Shown here piece after piece: positions 1 to 11,812 of a stretch of DNA of 64,000 nt. Position 1 is the stretch's first letter. Each line of letters starts with the position of its first letter. The DNA is from Vitrella brassicaformis (lineage: Eukaryota; Sar; Vitrellaceae), in the NCBI GenBank assembly GCA_001179505.1, contig CDMY01000592.1:115468-179467 (forward strand), in the 5' to 3' direction. Below the pieces are notes generated by a model, which had not been told where the DNA came from, did not search any database, and was given only the letters and a program-made list of their open reading frames with translations. The position numbers and the translations under genes were made by a program.

Positions 1-1548
1 AGCGCGAATGATTGTCTGTATGAATGTACTGACTCATTGGTCAGACAGAATTGGATGAGGAATATCTCGCCATCCAGAGTGAGTGGGGTGATGATGTTGG
101 CAATGGATTGATTGCCCTTCGAGTGACGGTTCAGATGCGCCGGACGCGGTCCGTGTCTGTCAAGTCACTGCAGAGAAAGCGGTAGGTCAGATACACAGTG
201 GTCAGACAGAATTGAGTGAGGAATATCTCACGAACCAGAGTGAGTGAGCTGATAATCTTTGAGGTGACTTGACAGTGGGCGTTCAGATGCGCTCAGCGCG
301 GTGGTCACAGCTGCTTTGGTTGCCGAGAACGGAGCGCTGTTAGAAGGGTTCCCATTGTGAAAGAACGTGACCGAGCGAGGAGCTGCTGCTTTGTGTGTGA
401 GAGGCTCTCACATGGGCGGTTCACATTTGCTTTTGATCATCTGGGTGGGCTGCTTCTCTGCAATTTTATGTAAGTGGGTCAACTGCCAAATGGGGGCCTG
501 CACGTCGAGATTCTCGACATCGTCGAATGGACCCCTGGTGTATCATCCGATTTGACCCTTCACTCAAAGCGGTTAAAGTTTGCCTAGTGCGGAGAGGCTG
601 CTTACTACCGCCTGAGCAGCCATACAGGGGGAGCCAGTCGCGGTTTGTCTTTGCCCGTCTCGTCAATGAGGGAGCGGGAGGTCGATGTGAGGTTGTGAGG
701 GAGGGCGGCTGGCGAAGAGAACAGGTGAAGGGGGACAGAGATGGAGGGGATATGGAGGAAACAGCGCAAACTGTGGCGAATCTGCGAGAAATCTGCTGAA
801 AAATCGCCGAATGTCAATCACTGTCTCCCGGCGAGAATTCTCGACACGGCGTTCAAAAGTCTTCCGAAAAGGCTCTGAGGTCGCAGCTGACTTCCCACCC
901 GTCACGTCATCCCGACAAGTCAGCTGAAAGCCTCCAATGTTGCAAGGACGAAGGTGAGAGGCGGCTTGGATCGTTGCTCAATGTGAAAATGACAAATATT
1001 GTACGTATGCAGAGTGTCCAATCTCCTGAATCAAGCATGTCATCACGGGCAGGGAGGCGGCAGATAAAAAGCCACTAGAGGAGACTAGAGTAGACTAGAT
1101 CGTATACAGATATCCATTGTCAAACAAAACCAAAAACGAGTCAGTGGGTGAATGGGTGGGTGTGTGGGTGGTGGTGGTAAGGAGATGAGACGGGTCTGGC
1201 TCAAAAACAAAGGCGACCAGCCTGGCTTTGGATGGCACCGGGCCCACACGATCGACACGACGCAGCACAGCTGATGACAAATGCACTAGCGCACACACCA
1301 CCTCTCTGAAGAAACAAACAACGAACGATGACACACGCCATACCACTAAGAAAGCACACACGCCATCCGCCATCCATCCATCCATCGACTCCATCCTCCT
1401 CCCCCCATACCCACCCATCAACCCTCCTACGTGTGCAAATTCGCGACCTTTGCACACGACTCCCTCCCCTCCCAGATCGTTAATTCAACAAATACGCGAG
1501 TATGCCTGTGCGATATCTCTCCCCCAAGCTGCGTGCGATGGTTGGTGA
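1..1548. other. Intergenic region with a direct repeat; no gene seen
   Basis: No convincing exon was found in this stretch downstream of the LNR gene. Short open frames on both strands are rich in simple-sequence residues and lack partner exons. The first 300 bases hold an imperfect direct repeat, listed separately. From about 1140 to 1430 there are TGGG/ATGG and CCAT-type simple repeats, typical of non-coding DNA throughout the window. The left edge may hold part of another transcript that cannot be judged from here. Confidence 0.6.
39..290. repeat. Imperfect direct repeat, two copies of about 100 bp
   Basis: Copy 1 starts at 39 and copy 2 at 200, each opening with the same 14 bases (GGTCAGACAGAATT). 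Each continues with a GAGGAATATCTC block, a CCAGAGTGAGTG block and a GTTCAGATGCGC block. The offset is about 161 bases. No coding potential or terminal inverted repeats were seen. Confidence 0.75.
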
Positions 1549-2645
1549 TCACTTGCAGTCGCCTTCGTCCCAATTGCATGCCTCCACGTTGCACACCTCA
1601 TCACACTGCCCGTCGCCCAACAGAGGCGGCGAGCAGCCGGGGCAGCCCTGACACACAACAACACACAACAGCGCACACAGTCGTGTATTTCTCCCTCGTC
1701 ATAAGCAGCTGTCATGCAAGGCTCACCTTGACTGCCTCGCAGTCTCCGTCGTCGAATTTGCAGGCAGCGACGTTACAGAGTGGGTCGCAGAACCCGTCCC
1801 CTCTATGCTCAGGATGGCAACCAGACGCACACAAATCGCCTGAAGCAACAACAAGAGGTAAAGTGGCTGTGAGGGGCCTTGCGTCGTGATACTGAGCTGT
1901 TCGCACCTTTGCAGTCGCCTCCGTCATTGCCGCATGCCTCTGTGTTGCACTCGGCATCGCACACACCATTGCCCAGCAGAAAAGGGCGGCACCCACCAGA
2001 CAGACCTGCACATGCACACACACACAGGGGGAGATCTCAGCCTGCTGCCACCCGGCCAGCCGGCCTGCTGTCGTCCCCCAAACGCCCAACTTACACGCAG
2101 CTCTTGTTTGGATGGCATCTCTCACCCTCCCGCGCACGTTGGAGAGCCCGCCACCAGCCGCCCCCGCCCCCGCCTCCTCCTCTCTGGCCGCGTCCGGCAG
2201 CCCCAGTGTATCGCCAATGGACTGGACAATCGACGCCACTCTGCCGCCAGGCCGCTCAGCACAGTCGTCACCATCCCAGTCACACTCCTCCACTTCGCAC
2301 CCAGGCTGACAGATGCCGTCGTTGATCTGCGAGTACCGACAAACGCCGTAGCAGATATCCGGCTGAAGGTTGCGCAGCATCTGGCTCGTCAGGGGATGAC
2401 GGGATGAGAAGTCGGGCAGGCTCGATAAGAGGGAGGACCGCACGCGAGATGAAGCGTAGCCTGGAGGATCAGCACACAATATGCGGGGGGTCGGTCGTGT
2501 TTATTGTCCCTCCCTGCTCACCTCCGGCGATGCCCAATAGCAGCAGGAGCAGCTGTCGCCTTCTCCCTCCCTCGTACCGGGAGCGTCGTAGATCCGCACC
2601 GCCTCGGTGGCCATGACGGCTACCCGTCTGCGATGTATCTTCCAT
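1549..2645 (-). CDS. Signal-anchored protein with four Lin-12/Notch (LNR) repeats, 266 aa
   Basis: Exons (complement): 1549-1647, 1727-1839, 1907-2005, 2095-2460, 2522-2645; all phases agree and the frame ends in TGA. The N-terminus is short and basic, followed by a Leu-rich hydrophobic stretch at about residues 31-44 that fits a signal anchor or signal peptide. Four cysteine-rich LNR units follow at about residues 78-108, 164-196, 199-230 and 235-265. Each keeps the C-N-x-x-C or G-C-x-x-x-x-C core and an acidic D-x-x-D-C end, the calcium-binding pattern of the family. Repeats 2, 3 and 4 each sit largely on their own exon. LNR units are extracellular or lumenal in Notch and related proteins, so a secretory-pathway location is likely; the function here is unknown. 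It shares a 370-base divergent promoter region with the next gene. Confidence 0.82.
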
Positions 2646-3015
2646 CCCAAGGAAAGAACGTTTGGTTTCAGAACGTTTGCAGTATGTACGTCAGCTCGCA
2701 CAGGTTTGACGGAAGGAATACCCCAACTCGCATTCGTCGAGCCGGGGAGGTGGTGCCAAGCGGCCTCAAAGGGCAAAGGAGGCCATGTCAGCATTCGAAA
2801 CGCATGACTCGTTCATCGGCACGCCAGCCCATTCAACAGACTCTCCTTGAGCAATGAGGGATGGCCGGAAGACATACCTCTTTCCACGCTCCTGATGGTG
2901 GTGCCGAAGGCAGCGAGAATTGTCCCCGTTGACCCTTCCAGCAAATCGCAAGGCAGACAAGTAGCCGAAGGTACGGCACTTTAACTTCGTCTGTGTACGA
3001 GATTCATCATGCCAT
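2646..3015. promoter_or_regulatory. Divergent intergenic region, LNR gene / unknown basic gene
   Basis: A 370-base gap separates the two outward-facing start codons. No TATA-like box stands out. A 5' non-coding exon of the rightward gene could lie here, because possible splice acceptors occur just before 3020. A shared promoter is inferred from layout only. Confidence 0.5.
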
Positions 3016-4680
3016 ATGCACGCAGGCAACGTCTGCAGCTGGTGCTGCCTTCCTGCCCGCCAGACTGCTGGCCATGACAGTGCAAGGCCGCCGGAGAAGG
3101 CGAGGAAAGTCCCCTTCCTCGAAAGATTCGACGCATTCGCATACGAGACAGCGACACACTATGAGTTGACGGTGAGGGAGGCATCTCAGGAAGACAGACA
3201 GACAGACAGACAGACAGAAAGACGTGTGTTTGAGTGCAGGAATTCAGCCATCATCCCGGCATCCGTATCGACATGGCTACATTCCCTGTCATTGTGTATC
3301 GGTAAGGGCAGGCCTGCGTAGGGTACCTCGCCTTCCTCCCGCTGCATGCAACTCTGCCTTCTTTCTTTCCGCTCAGCATTCTGCACGAAACCGCCCTGTA
3401 CAATCTGTATCTCATGAAAGTCCGCAGCACACTTATGCTGGGCATGAAGTTTGCTTTTGACAAACCCCACGACAACCGAATCGCCGCTTTCTGGAACGCC
3501 GCGCCAACACCTCACATGTATGCCGGCTCGTTCGCCTCTCATTTCTCCTGTTGCACCGTCCGTCCCTTGTTCATTTCAGGCTGCGAAGCTACAAACAGAT
3601 AAGGTCAGCAATGAAGCCCGAGGGCGAGACAAGCGCTGCAGACAAGAGCTCGGCGGCTAAAGAAGGGGGCGTGAGGTTTGGCAGTGCCGAGGATGACAGC
3701 TCGGTTCCACTGGAGCAGGTGCTGGCCTCAGACGCGCCCATGCCAATGGCCATTGCCAGGACAATCGACTCAGAGGTCAGCCACCAGCAAACCTACCGGC
3801 CGTTATCTCTGCGCCTCATTGTCACACCATGTCTCCGTCTTGCCAGATATATGCGGTAGCCCCCTTGCCACTGCTTGTTGCTGAAAAGCTCTTGGATGGC
3901 GCTGAGCTGGCGCGCGTGGCCGCCGTTCGCCTGTCCACTCGCGAAATAGGCGGCAGGAGAGGGACTTTCAAGCAAATGAACATCCCCTGGTACTCCCCTC
4001 ATCCCCCAGACGTCCCGGAGTATCTCAAGCCAATCATGAGCACGAAAGGTGTCAAGTTTTATCAGCGGCCAACAGGTGAGCTGATGACAGGCAGAGAGAG
4101 AGGCAGGGAGCCAGGGAGGCAGGGAGGCAGGGAAGGAGACACGTCTGATCTTTCTTTCTTGTTTCTCGCAGAGGTGGAGCCGTTCAAGAGCATCGGTGCA
4201 CACGACGACTTCATCAAATCATTGGATGTGCTGAAGGAGGAACGAAGGCGATCGACGGCGGAAAAAGTCAAGTCAATCCTCGCAAATGCCTTCATGCAAG
4301 CAGGAGACACCAAACCCGGCAAACCGGAAGCGCCGGCATCTCCCCCCGTTGTTTTGAAGGAGCCGGTGTTCAGAACCACCAAAAGGGAGCCGACCCTGGG
4401 AGAGAGAATCATGCAGCGCCAAGGGAGTCTGCTGCGGCCGCTGAAGAGGACGCGCACCGAGGCGCTGGGTGAAAAGAAACCCGTCAAGAAGAAGCCCTTC
4501 GACGTGATAGAGGCAGTCATGTACGGGGGCCGGAGAGGCTCAGACGCCTTCGAGAAACCGAAGTTGAGGCGCTCTTCGACGAGCCAGGCCCAGGCCATGA
4601 AAGAGGAGCCCAAGACCCTGTCAGAGGAGGAGCTGATGAAGGCCCGGAGGCAATGGATGGAATGGGCCAGGAGCAGATGA
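3016..4680 (+). CDS. Unknown protein with a basic C-terminal half, 430 aa
   Basis: Exons: 3016-3171, 3240-3301, 3377-3517, 3580-3775, 3847-4075, 4172-4680; every junction keeps phase and the last exon ends in TGA. I do not recognise the family. The first half has a hydrophobic-aromatic segment (around MATFPVIVYR and LYNLYLMKVR) and a conserved-looking YSPHPPDVPEYLKPIM stretch. The C-terminal 170 residues are charged and Lys/Arg-rich, with likely nuclear-localisation clusters such as KKPVKKKPF and a predicted helical end. No signal peptide or clear membrane span was seen. The start is the first ATG of the open first exon and could move if an upstream exon exists. The gene faces the tryparedoxin-like gene tail to tail, 246 bases apart. 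Confidence 0.65.
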
Positions 4681-4926
4681 GTGTGGGTGCAGATGGTGGG
4701 GTGGGCGAGTGGGGGAGGGGTGAGGAGGGGGTTATCTGGGATGTGTCCGTCGAGAGGTAAATAAGGCTTGTGTGTCTGCTGTGTGTCCATTTGTCGAGAC
4801 AGTTGTCTTGTCTTCTGTGTCTTGTGTCCTTTACAAAACACCTCGATTAATTCAACATGATCATACGCACGATCGTCTAACTCAAATCACCTAATTAACA
4901 GATGGCTGGCTGGTATTGATTCATGT

Positions 4927-6057
4927 TCACAGGTAGCCGAGGTACCTCGCGACGAAGCGCACCAATGAGTATAGAATGAACAGCAGAGGCAGTAGCTGCA
5001 TCAGCCTGGGCATCAGCTGGCTCGACACACGCTCAGCAAACGACAGCTTGAACGCCACCCAGGGGAAGTTCTGCACTCATATGCACAACCGAAACGCGCA
5101 GCCAACCATCACACCGACCCACACGCTCTGCTCATTGGTGGTACACACCGACCTTTCCTTCAGGGTCCGCGACGACGGCCTGTCTGCCGTTCTCCTGCAG
5201 CATGACTCCCTCGTTGTCGACAATGTACAGGGCGGGAATGCCAGACGGCGTGAACCGATTGTTCAGCTGGTCGCGGCGGGCAGAATCTGAGGCGATAAGT
5301 AGCAACATACACACCTACATCAATGCCGCCGACGCCACGTGTGTCCGTCCGGTCCTGGTCATGTGCCTGCCGTGCCCACCCATGAACCTGACGCTTGTCC
5401 ATGGCATCCCTGGTCGACACGGACGGCACAACACAGCGTAACACAACACACACGGGGCAGGAGATGGAAGTGCGGAGACACCTATCGTCCGTTCATTGCA
5501 TCATTACCGGCAAAGTATGTCTTGAAGTCGGCCTCGCTTCTGTCGAGTGACACGAAGATGACCTCAAAGCTGCGCACCAACACGGGCACACGGCATCCCA
5601 TCTGTGTCATCCACACACGTGGGGTAGTGTCTGGCGTCTGGGGCCTGACCGTTTGTCCGAGTCCTTGAGTTTCTTGTAGGTCCCTGACACACACAGACAC
5701 AAAGAAGCGGCAATGCAGTGAGTGCCGGCCGAGTGAGCCATGGTCGGTCACACCCACCAATTAACATGGGTGTGAATCCCCTGCACGGCGGGCACCAATG
5801 CGCAGAGAAATACACCTGACACGAACAACGGATCACCATGCACTCAAATCATCATCTGCAGCTGCAGCGCACCCCTATTGCGTCGCATTTCGCCAGCTCT
5901 TCTACCTGAACAAAATGATCACACACCAAACCAAGGCACGTGCAATTGCATTGCAGTTCATTGTGTTTTCATCTCTCACCGGGATCTCTTCGCCAGCGGC
6001 ATTGATGACGCTGGAGCCAAAGATGGACTCCAACGCCTCAGCGGAAGGCGATGCCAT
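4927..6057 (-). CDS. Tryparedoxin/nucleoredoxin-like thioredoxin-fold protein with C-terminal membrane anchor, 190 aa
   Basis: Eight small exons (complement): 4927-5070, 5153-5286, 5380-5409, 5508-5569, 5650-5683, 5758-5815, 5873-5905, 5980-6057. Four are only 30 to 62 bases, and the frame is continuous only when all are joined. The product has the tryparedoxin/nucleoredoxin signature FSAHWCPPCRGFTP, with redox cysteines at about residues 45 and 48. It continues with the family's YKKLKDSDK-like and FEVIFVSLDRSEADF strands, an MPW motif, and the cis-proline loop SGIPALYIVD (Pro at about 116). Family members reduce disulfides in partner proteins. After the fold there is a hydrophobic segment (about residues 166-182) and a short basic tail, so a membrane-anchored form facing the cytosol or an organelle is likely. 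There is no N-terminal leader. Confidence 0.9.
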
Positions 6058-6240
6058 GGCGGGAAGATGCAGGCCGCTTGCGGCTGAAGAATCTTGCGCC
6101 TCCTCGATGCACTGGGCAGCTGCAGCAGCAGCAGAGCGGTAGCGCACTCTTCTCAGGCTCGCCTCTCGTGCGAGCTCACCTTTTTCGCTTTGTTGTGGCG
6201 AAGGAGGAGGAGGGAGGAGATTCGTAGGCCTCCTGCCACC
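6058..6240. promoter_or_regulatory. Divergent intergenic region, tryparedoxin-like / His-Gln-rich gene
   Basis: 183 bases between outward-facing start codons. The rightward start at 6241 has a strong GCCACC context. An in-frame upstream ATG at 6094 would extend the rightward protein with Arg-rich sequence and probably lies in the 5' untranslated region. Confidence 0.5.
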
Positions 6241-8292
6241 ATGTCGCAGCATCGTCGTCGTTCTTCTCGGCAGTATGTAGACCAGCAGCCGTCCGCAGCC
6301 CCAGGGGCAGTGGACAGCAACAACTGGCGCCGGCCGCCTCCTCGAGACCACACGGGCGCCCTATCGCAGTACGAGCCATCGGAGGCCAGCTCACCGGGCA
6401 GCAGCCATGTGCCAGACCCCTACTACCAGCAGGGCGGCGCCCACATGGACGAGAGGGAGGCCTATGATGATGGTGTGGGCGTGCATATGGGCGGATCTGG
6501 CCGTGCCGGGTTTGCCGGAAACAATGCCATGAGCCGAGGACCGGTAAGGAAGGAACACGGGAGCAGGGAGAGAGCCAGCTGCATACATGTGATGGATGCA
6601 TGTGACATGTGTCGTATGTGACGGTGTGTGTGTGTCTCTCAGGGGAGTCATGTCCCGCCCGCCAGTGTGCCCCCGGCCAACGGGCGCCCCGTGCCCTACA
6701 CCAACATGTCCTACACATACGTCCCCAGCCGCACCAGCCCGTCACCCGATATGAGCGGCAGCCCGCGCCGGTACGGGTCAACGAGTCGCCAGGTTGACCA
6801 CCAGGCGGACCACCACTACCCCAACCAGTCACCGGCAAGCCACTACGCCCATCCGCACAACGACCATCGCGCCGCTCACCATCACCAGCACCATCACCAC
6901 CAACAGGACAGGTGGGACACCCGATCCGACGCGCCGCCGATGCCGTATGGCGCACAGGACCAGCACGACGGGAGTGCGAGCATGTACGGCGAACATGATA
7001 ACCACTACCCTCCCTCAGAGCACAGCTACCACACGGGCGGATACGACACCGGCGGCTACGCCGACGGATCGCAGTCGTATGGCGGCATGGGGCAGGGAGG
7101 TGCGTGGGGCGGGGGGGCGAATGGGTACGGTGACCGGTTTGGTGATCAGGGGGACGACGACGTGCCCGATGTGCAGTGCTTCTCTGAGAGTGAGGACGAG
7201 GGGCACCACCGCCCCGCCGCCGTGGGGCCCAGTCGAGGGCGCCAGCAGCTGTACCAGCACGAGCAGATGGCGGATGGCGGGCGCACGCGAGGAGGGGACA
7301 CAAACGACGAGAGGGACTACATCATGTGAGCAGAGGGAGGAGGGACAGAGAGACAGACAGACAGACAGACAGAGAGGGTGGTTTGGTTGATTGCCGTCGT
7401 CGTGTCTTGTTGGTTGTCCTGTCCGTCTATCTGTCTCTCAGTGCCCGTCTGCAGGATGCGACGGCACGTCGAAGCCTCTTGGAGTCGCGGGTGGTGGCCC
7501 AGCTGCAGACCTGGCCCCTCGGAAAGCACGGCATCAACTGGCCGTTTGCCAGCGCCCCCAACCCCGATCAGCCAATCGCAGACGGCCCGCAGGATGACAC
7601 ACACCAACACCAACACCAGGAGCACCAGCACCCACATCCTCACTATGAACAGCCGCTTCCCTCGCCACACTCGCCCGACCCATCGCAGGTGCCCGCTCCA
7701 TTCGCTGACGCGGCGCAGTTCCCCACCGACACCCACACCGATATGCTTCAGGGCAACAACGGGAGTGCTGCGGCTTACATGAGCCAGTTGGACGACGTGC
7801 CACCACACGCGCCCTCGTCCGAGCTGCCCGTCCCACCACAGCAGCAGCAGCCATACGAGGCAACAGGGGAGGACCAGACAGAGGGCAACACGTCCCTGTA
7901 CGACGACGATCTGCTCAAAGGGAGCTTCAACGCGAGCTTGCAGCAGGCGGGCATGGGCATGGACATGGGCATGGGTCCTCCGGGCATGGGCGTAGATACG
8001 GCCATGGTTGTGGGTGGAGGGATGGGTGGGTCGTTGGGTGTGGGGGGACGGGGGCTGGGGGTGGACGTGGTGGCCCCTGCCCACCCTGCCCCTGCCCCTC
8101 CTGCTGCTGCTGCTGATCATGTCGACGAGGAGGAGTTTGTGCACAGGCCCGAGAGTCACCCTGACTGGGACCTGTTCGACCACTCCGAGGACGACACGAA
8201 GCGGCGCGAGAAGGAGGAGCGCGCCGAACGGCTGCAGCCCCTCGAATGGGTCTTCCCGGTACGTCTGTGCCTGTGACAACCATACACGCGCA

Positions 8293-8328
<36 letters not shown>

Positions 8329-9560
8329 TGAAGAGAATGGACACGTCTTTCGTTGCTGTGTGTATGGCTGCAGGGGAAGGATGCGTTGGATGCGGAGGCC
8401 TTGGCGGCTGACCCGTTTGGTGAGTTGGAGGACCCCAGTAAGCTGATAGATTCCACATACTGGACGGACATCATTGAGGAGGTGAGAGCGACCAACCAAC
8501 CAACAGGCAGGGAGGGGACGTCGATCCACTTGTGGGTGTGGCGTGGCCGCCTGCCTGCCTGCCTGCACAGGACCCTCAGTACTGGTCGGAACGGCTTGTG
8601 TTCAAGGAGAACCCTGCCACGTGGCCCTACCCCATGGCAGACGTGCGCGGCCTTCAGAAAGGTGAGTCGGGGGGGACATACACCACACGCCACACACACG
8701 TCTGCCTGCATACCCATCCATCCATCCATCCATTGTGTGCGTGTGTGTGTGTGTGTAGGCTGTCAGGGGTACCACCCCAAGTTGCGTGAGGCCAGCATCG
8801 GCATCCCTGATGACGACAGCGCCGAGCACGTAGCCCAACTCTTACTCGACAACTGGGTTTTCGAAGCCAAACAGGACTCCAAGTTGGAGGTAGGAAGCAC
8901 ACCCGACACACGACACAAGAGGAGTCTTTCACCTTGTCTGTGTCAGCAGAAACGACGCCACGTCAAACCGGAGCCCCAGCCCCTAGACGAATCCTACAAG
9001 AACGAGCTCATGGAGAAGTTCACTCGATTCGTAGACGGCATCGAGCAGGGCCAAGACTGTACGCTCCGCACCCACCACACCCAAACATAGCCACAAAGAC
9101 ACGAGTCCCCACGATGGATGACTTCCTTGATGTGATTGTGATTGGTGTGATGTGTGCGCTGCAGGGAATGGTTGGGAGGTGGATTTCAAGGACATAGCGG
9201 CCCAGTTCCCAGACGACCTCCACACACGCATCAAAGCCACGTTCAAACTCTTCGGTGCGTTCTCCCACACACACATTCAATAAATATTGCCGTTGCTGAC
9301 CTGACCTGCGTGCAGAGAATTTCTTTTGCGGCAACAAGATCAGCAACATCGTGCCCAAGGATGTGTGGGTCAGGTGGGTGGCCTGGAAGAGGAAGAACAT
9401 CCCCAACAAGGCACAGACACACACTGCCGCAGGTACGTGACGTGCACGCACATGAGCCGACCGCCCCATTCTGTCTGTCTGTCTGTCTGCAGGCTCCGTA
9501 GTACCAGACGATGAGTACCCCACCTTGCCCGGCGCCTCGCCCGTCAAGACCAAGCAATGA
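6241..9560 (+). CDS. Large unknown protein, His/Gln/Pro-rich N-terminus and compact C-terminal half, 839 aa
   Basis: Ten exons: 6241-6543, 6643-7325, 7442-8258, 8374-8481, 8571-8661, 8759-8889, 8947-9058, 9165-9254, 9316-9432, 9493-9560; all phases agree. Roughly the first 600 residues are low complexity: Ser/Arg at the start, then His-, Gln-, Pro- and Gly-rich runs, with an acidic patch and a Met-Gly repeat around 7945-8000. The last 240 residues look like a folded, aromatic-rich domain (motifs LIDSTYWTDIIEE, DPQYWSERLVFKEN, WEVDFKDIAAQFPDD, VWVRWVAWKRK). I recognise no known family. No signal peptide is seen. The long disordered region with poly-His/Gln suggests a nuclear or condensate-forming protein, but that is a guess. 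The second AG at the exon 7 acceptor could remove one Gln. Confidence 0.75.
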
Positions 9561-10176
9561 TATGGCTGCCTGGGGGCGAGATATCTAGATGGATGGATGG
9601 ATGGATGGCAGCAGAGCGACTGCCCCTTGGCTTTTCGTTTTGGCCTGGCCTGCGGGTGGGAGATGAGATGACTAGATGGGAGGGGGGGCTCTTTTCTACG
9701 GATGGCTGGCTGGGCGGGCGAGTGGGTGGTTGGTGATGTAGATACATACTGATACATACATACACAAAGACAGACACGTACGGACTCGCTCTTAGATGCG
9801 GCGCACACAGCCACTTTGAAGGGCCAGAGCGAGAGAGAGAGAGAGAGAGAGGCCTGGTAGATGGTGAGACAATGACGGACTGACGCGACTGGCGGTGCTG
9901 ATATCAATGAACGCACCAGTCAGTTCAACTTCGCCTCACTCGACAGACTTGCTGAGGCCACACGCTATGCATCAAAGGTGTCGGTCATCACGCACACGCG
10001 TGCACTCATGCATCCATCCATCCAGGCACTGGAGGTCGATCCATCAATCAATACACGACGAAGACCTCCACCTCATCAGCTTTGAATGAACCACCTCATC
10101 AGTCTGAGCATTGAAGCCGCCGTCACCAGTCACCACAAGGCAGCGTCATACACAGTCACTCACCCCTTAGCATTCA
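9561..10176. other. Tail-to-tail intergenic region, no gene
   Basis: 616 bases between two converging genes. It holds a GATG tetranucleotide run near 9591-9610, a GA dinucleotide tract at 9831-9851 and CATC repeats near 10010. No exon-like signal was found. Confidence 0.7.
9831..9851. repeat. GA dinucleotide tract
   Basis: About ten uninterrupted GA units in the tail-to-tail intergenic region. Likely a simple sequence repeat with no further meaning. Confidence 0.9.
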
Positions 10177-11659
10177 CTACTCCTCCTCCTCCTCTCTGTG
10201 TCGCTTCTTCTTTTTCTTCTTCTGCCTCCTGCCCTCTCCCTCACCCTCACCAACCGCAGCAGCAGCAGCAGCGGCTGCTGCCTGCCGCCCTTCCGCCGCC
10301 TGTTCGGCAGCTGCCTCGCTCTCCATGTGCTTCTTTCTCTTTTTCTTTCTTTTGTCCTGGATGCGTTGGCCGGCCTCCTCGGCTGCCTCGTCGGCCGCCT
10401 TCCTCTTCCTCTTTGCCGGCTCCTGCTCCTCCTCACCTGCCGTGACGGCCGCCGCCGCAGCGGCGGCGGCGGCTGCCGGCTTTGGCCTGGGTCCCTTGAC
10501 CCAGGTCATAGTGGGCTCCTCGACGCCCAAGGGCAGCGGCTTGGTCCACTTGCCGAAGGTGTACTGGCGTTCGTCGTAGATGCTGCCGACATACGACATG
10601 TCGCTCTTGGGTGCGCGTGCCATGATGTCTCCCACAGCGTCAGCGAGGTACTGTGTGGACATGAGGGTGCGGCTGAGGGGGGCGTTGGCCCAGTCCATCG
10701 TGGCCGTCGTCTTGTCCATCGTGTAGTGCCCCAAAGCACGGTCCACCTCCTGCATCGCCATCAGCCCGCTCTCCGGCTCCACCTTCACCACACCCTGGAA
10801 CCGCAAACCTGACAGACACCAGACACCATACGCAGAGAGAACACATCGCTCGCTGCCTTTGGTGTGCGTGCGTGTTCCCTTTTGCCCTTTGGTGTGTGTG
10901 CGTACCGACGGGCCGTGATCGATAGGGTGTGGATGCCAGCTCGAGGATGCCCATCTCGGCACACATGTTCTTGTCGTAAGCCCGCTTGAGCACCGCCACG
11001 CAGGGCCTGTCGGTCTTGACCGCCTGGTTCTCCTCGTCCGTCCCCCCAAGGCGCATCCAGGCCGTGTCGTAGGACCGGTAGAGCGGCGACCTGCCCGCCC
11101 TGTGGTTGAGGATGAAGTCCTCGACCTGCGGCCGGAGGTGCTCGAAGAGCGCCCTGCGGCCTCCCCTGATCTTGAGGTTGCTGGGCACGTCGATGAAGAC
11201 CACATCGCCGTCGAACGGCAGCTGGGCTCTCGGAAGAGGCAGCGTGCCGTCGCCCCTGATGGTGGCTGGGCGTGTCGCCTGGGATGGGTGCTGCTTGTAG
11301 CCCACGAAGATGCTGGGTCGCGAGTAGAGGGCCTGGATGGGGGGAGGATGGTGGTTGACGTCCACCAGAGTGTCCGCCCATACGTAGGGATTCATCCGCA
11401 GCTTCTTGACCTTCTCCTTCCTCACCACCTTCCTCACCCGCCCCTCCGTCGCTGCTTCATCTCTGCCCTCGCCGGGTGGTGCCTTCTGTTTCTTCTTCTT
11501 CTTCTTGGTCTTCTTGACGCCCGCTGCTGGTGCTGCTGCTGCCTCAGCTACATCTTGCGCTTCCTCCTGGGCCGCCGACGCAGCCGCGCTTTGTTGCTTC
11601 CGCTGCTTTTTCTTCTTTTTCTTGACAGATCCGGGCTCGAGGGGCTCAGCTGTATCCAT
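10177..11659 (-). CDS. Lysine-rich, probably nucleolar unknown protein, 461 aa
   Basis: Two exons (complement): 10177-10808 and 10906-11659, in phase, ending in TAG. The protein has a Lys-rich N-terminus with poly-Ala, a central folded region of about 250 residues, and a C-terminus of poly-Ala, Glu-rich and poly-Lys blocks ending in acidic residues. The central part contains GDVVFIDVPSNLKIRGG, FILNHRAGRSPLYRSYDTAW and CVAVLKRAYDKNMCAEMG, which I cannot assign to a family. Alternating Lys and Ala/Glu tracts resemble nucleolar and ribosome-biogenesis proteins, so that location is inferred. An in-frame ATG farther upstream (about 11860) was not chosen because that leader would overlap the divergent gene's first exon. 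The poly-Ala tracts come from GCC/GCT repeats and may vary in length. Confidence 0.75.
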
Positions 11660-11812
11660 TGGGATGGAGTGCAACGGGAGATCAGACGGGGAGATCACTC
11701 CGCACGCGGACTGCTGCGAGCAACTGGAGCTGAGCTTGTCCTGATACGCATTGACTCGGGAAGTAGATCTGAAGGCTGAATGGCAGCCTCGACCCGTCAC
11801 TGCTGCTGAACA
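11660..11812. promoter_or_regulatory. Short divergent promoter region, Lys-rich gene / aldo-keto reductase
   Basis: Only 153 bases separate the two start codons. No obvious TATA box. Layout alone suggests a bidirectional promoter. Confidence 0.55.

Noticed and set aside
1095-1457. Minus-strand Val/Cys-rich open frame near the left end
   Set aside because: Its composition reflects TGGG and GATG simple repeats, and no adjoining exons or motifs were found.
6094-6240. Upstream ATG extending the His/Gln-rich protein by 49 residues
   Set aside because: The extension is Ser/Arg-rich without a recognisable signal, lies in a short divergent promoter, and the ATG at 6241 has a much better context.
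6176-7303. Minus-strand 375-residue open frame
   Set aside because: It lies opposite the His/Gln-rich plus-strand exons, has Arg/His-rich shadow composition, and has no splice partners.
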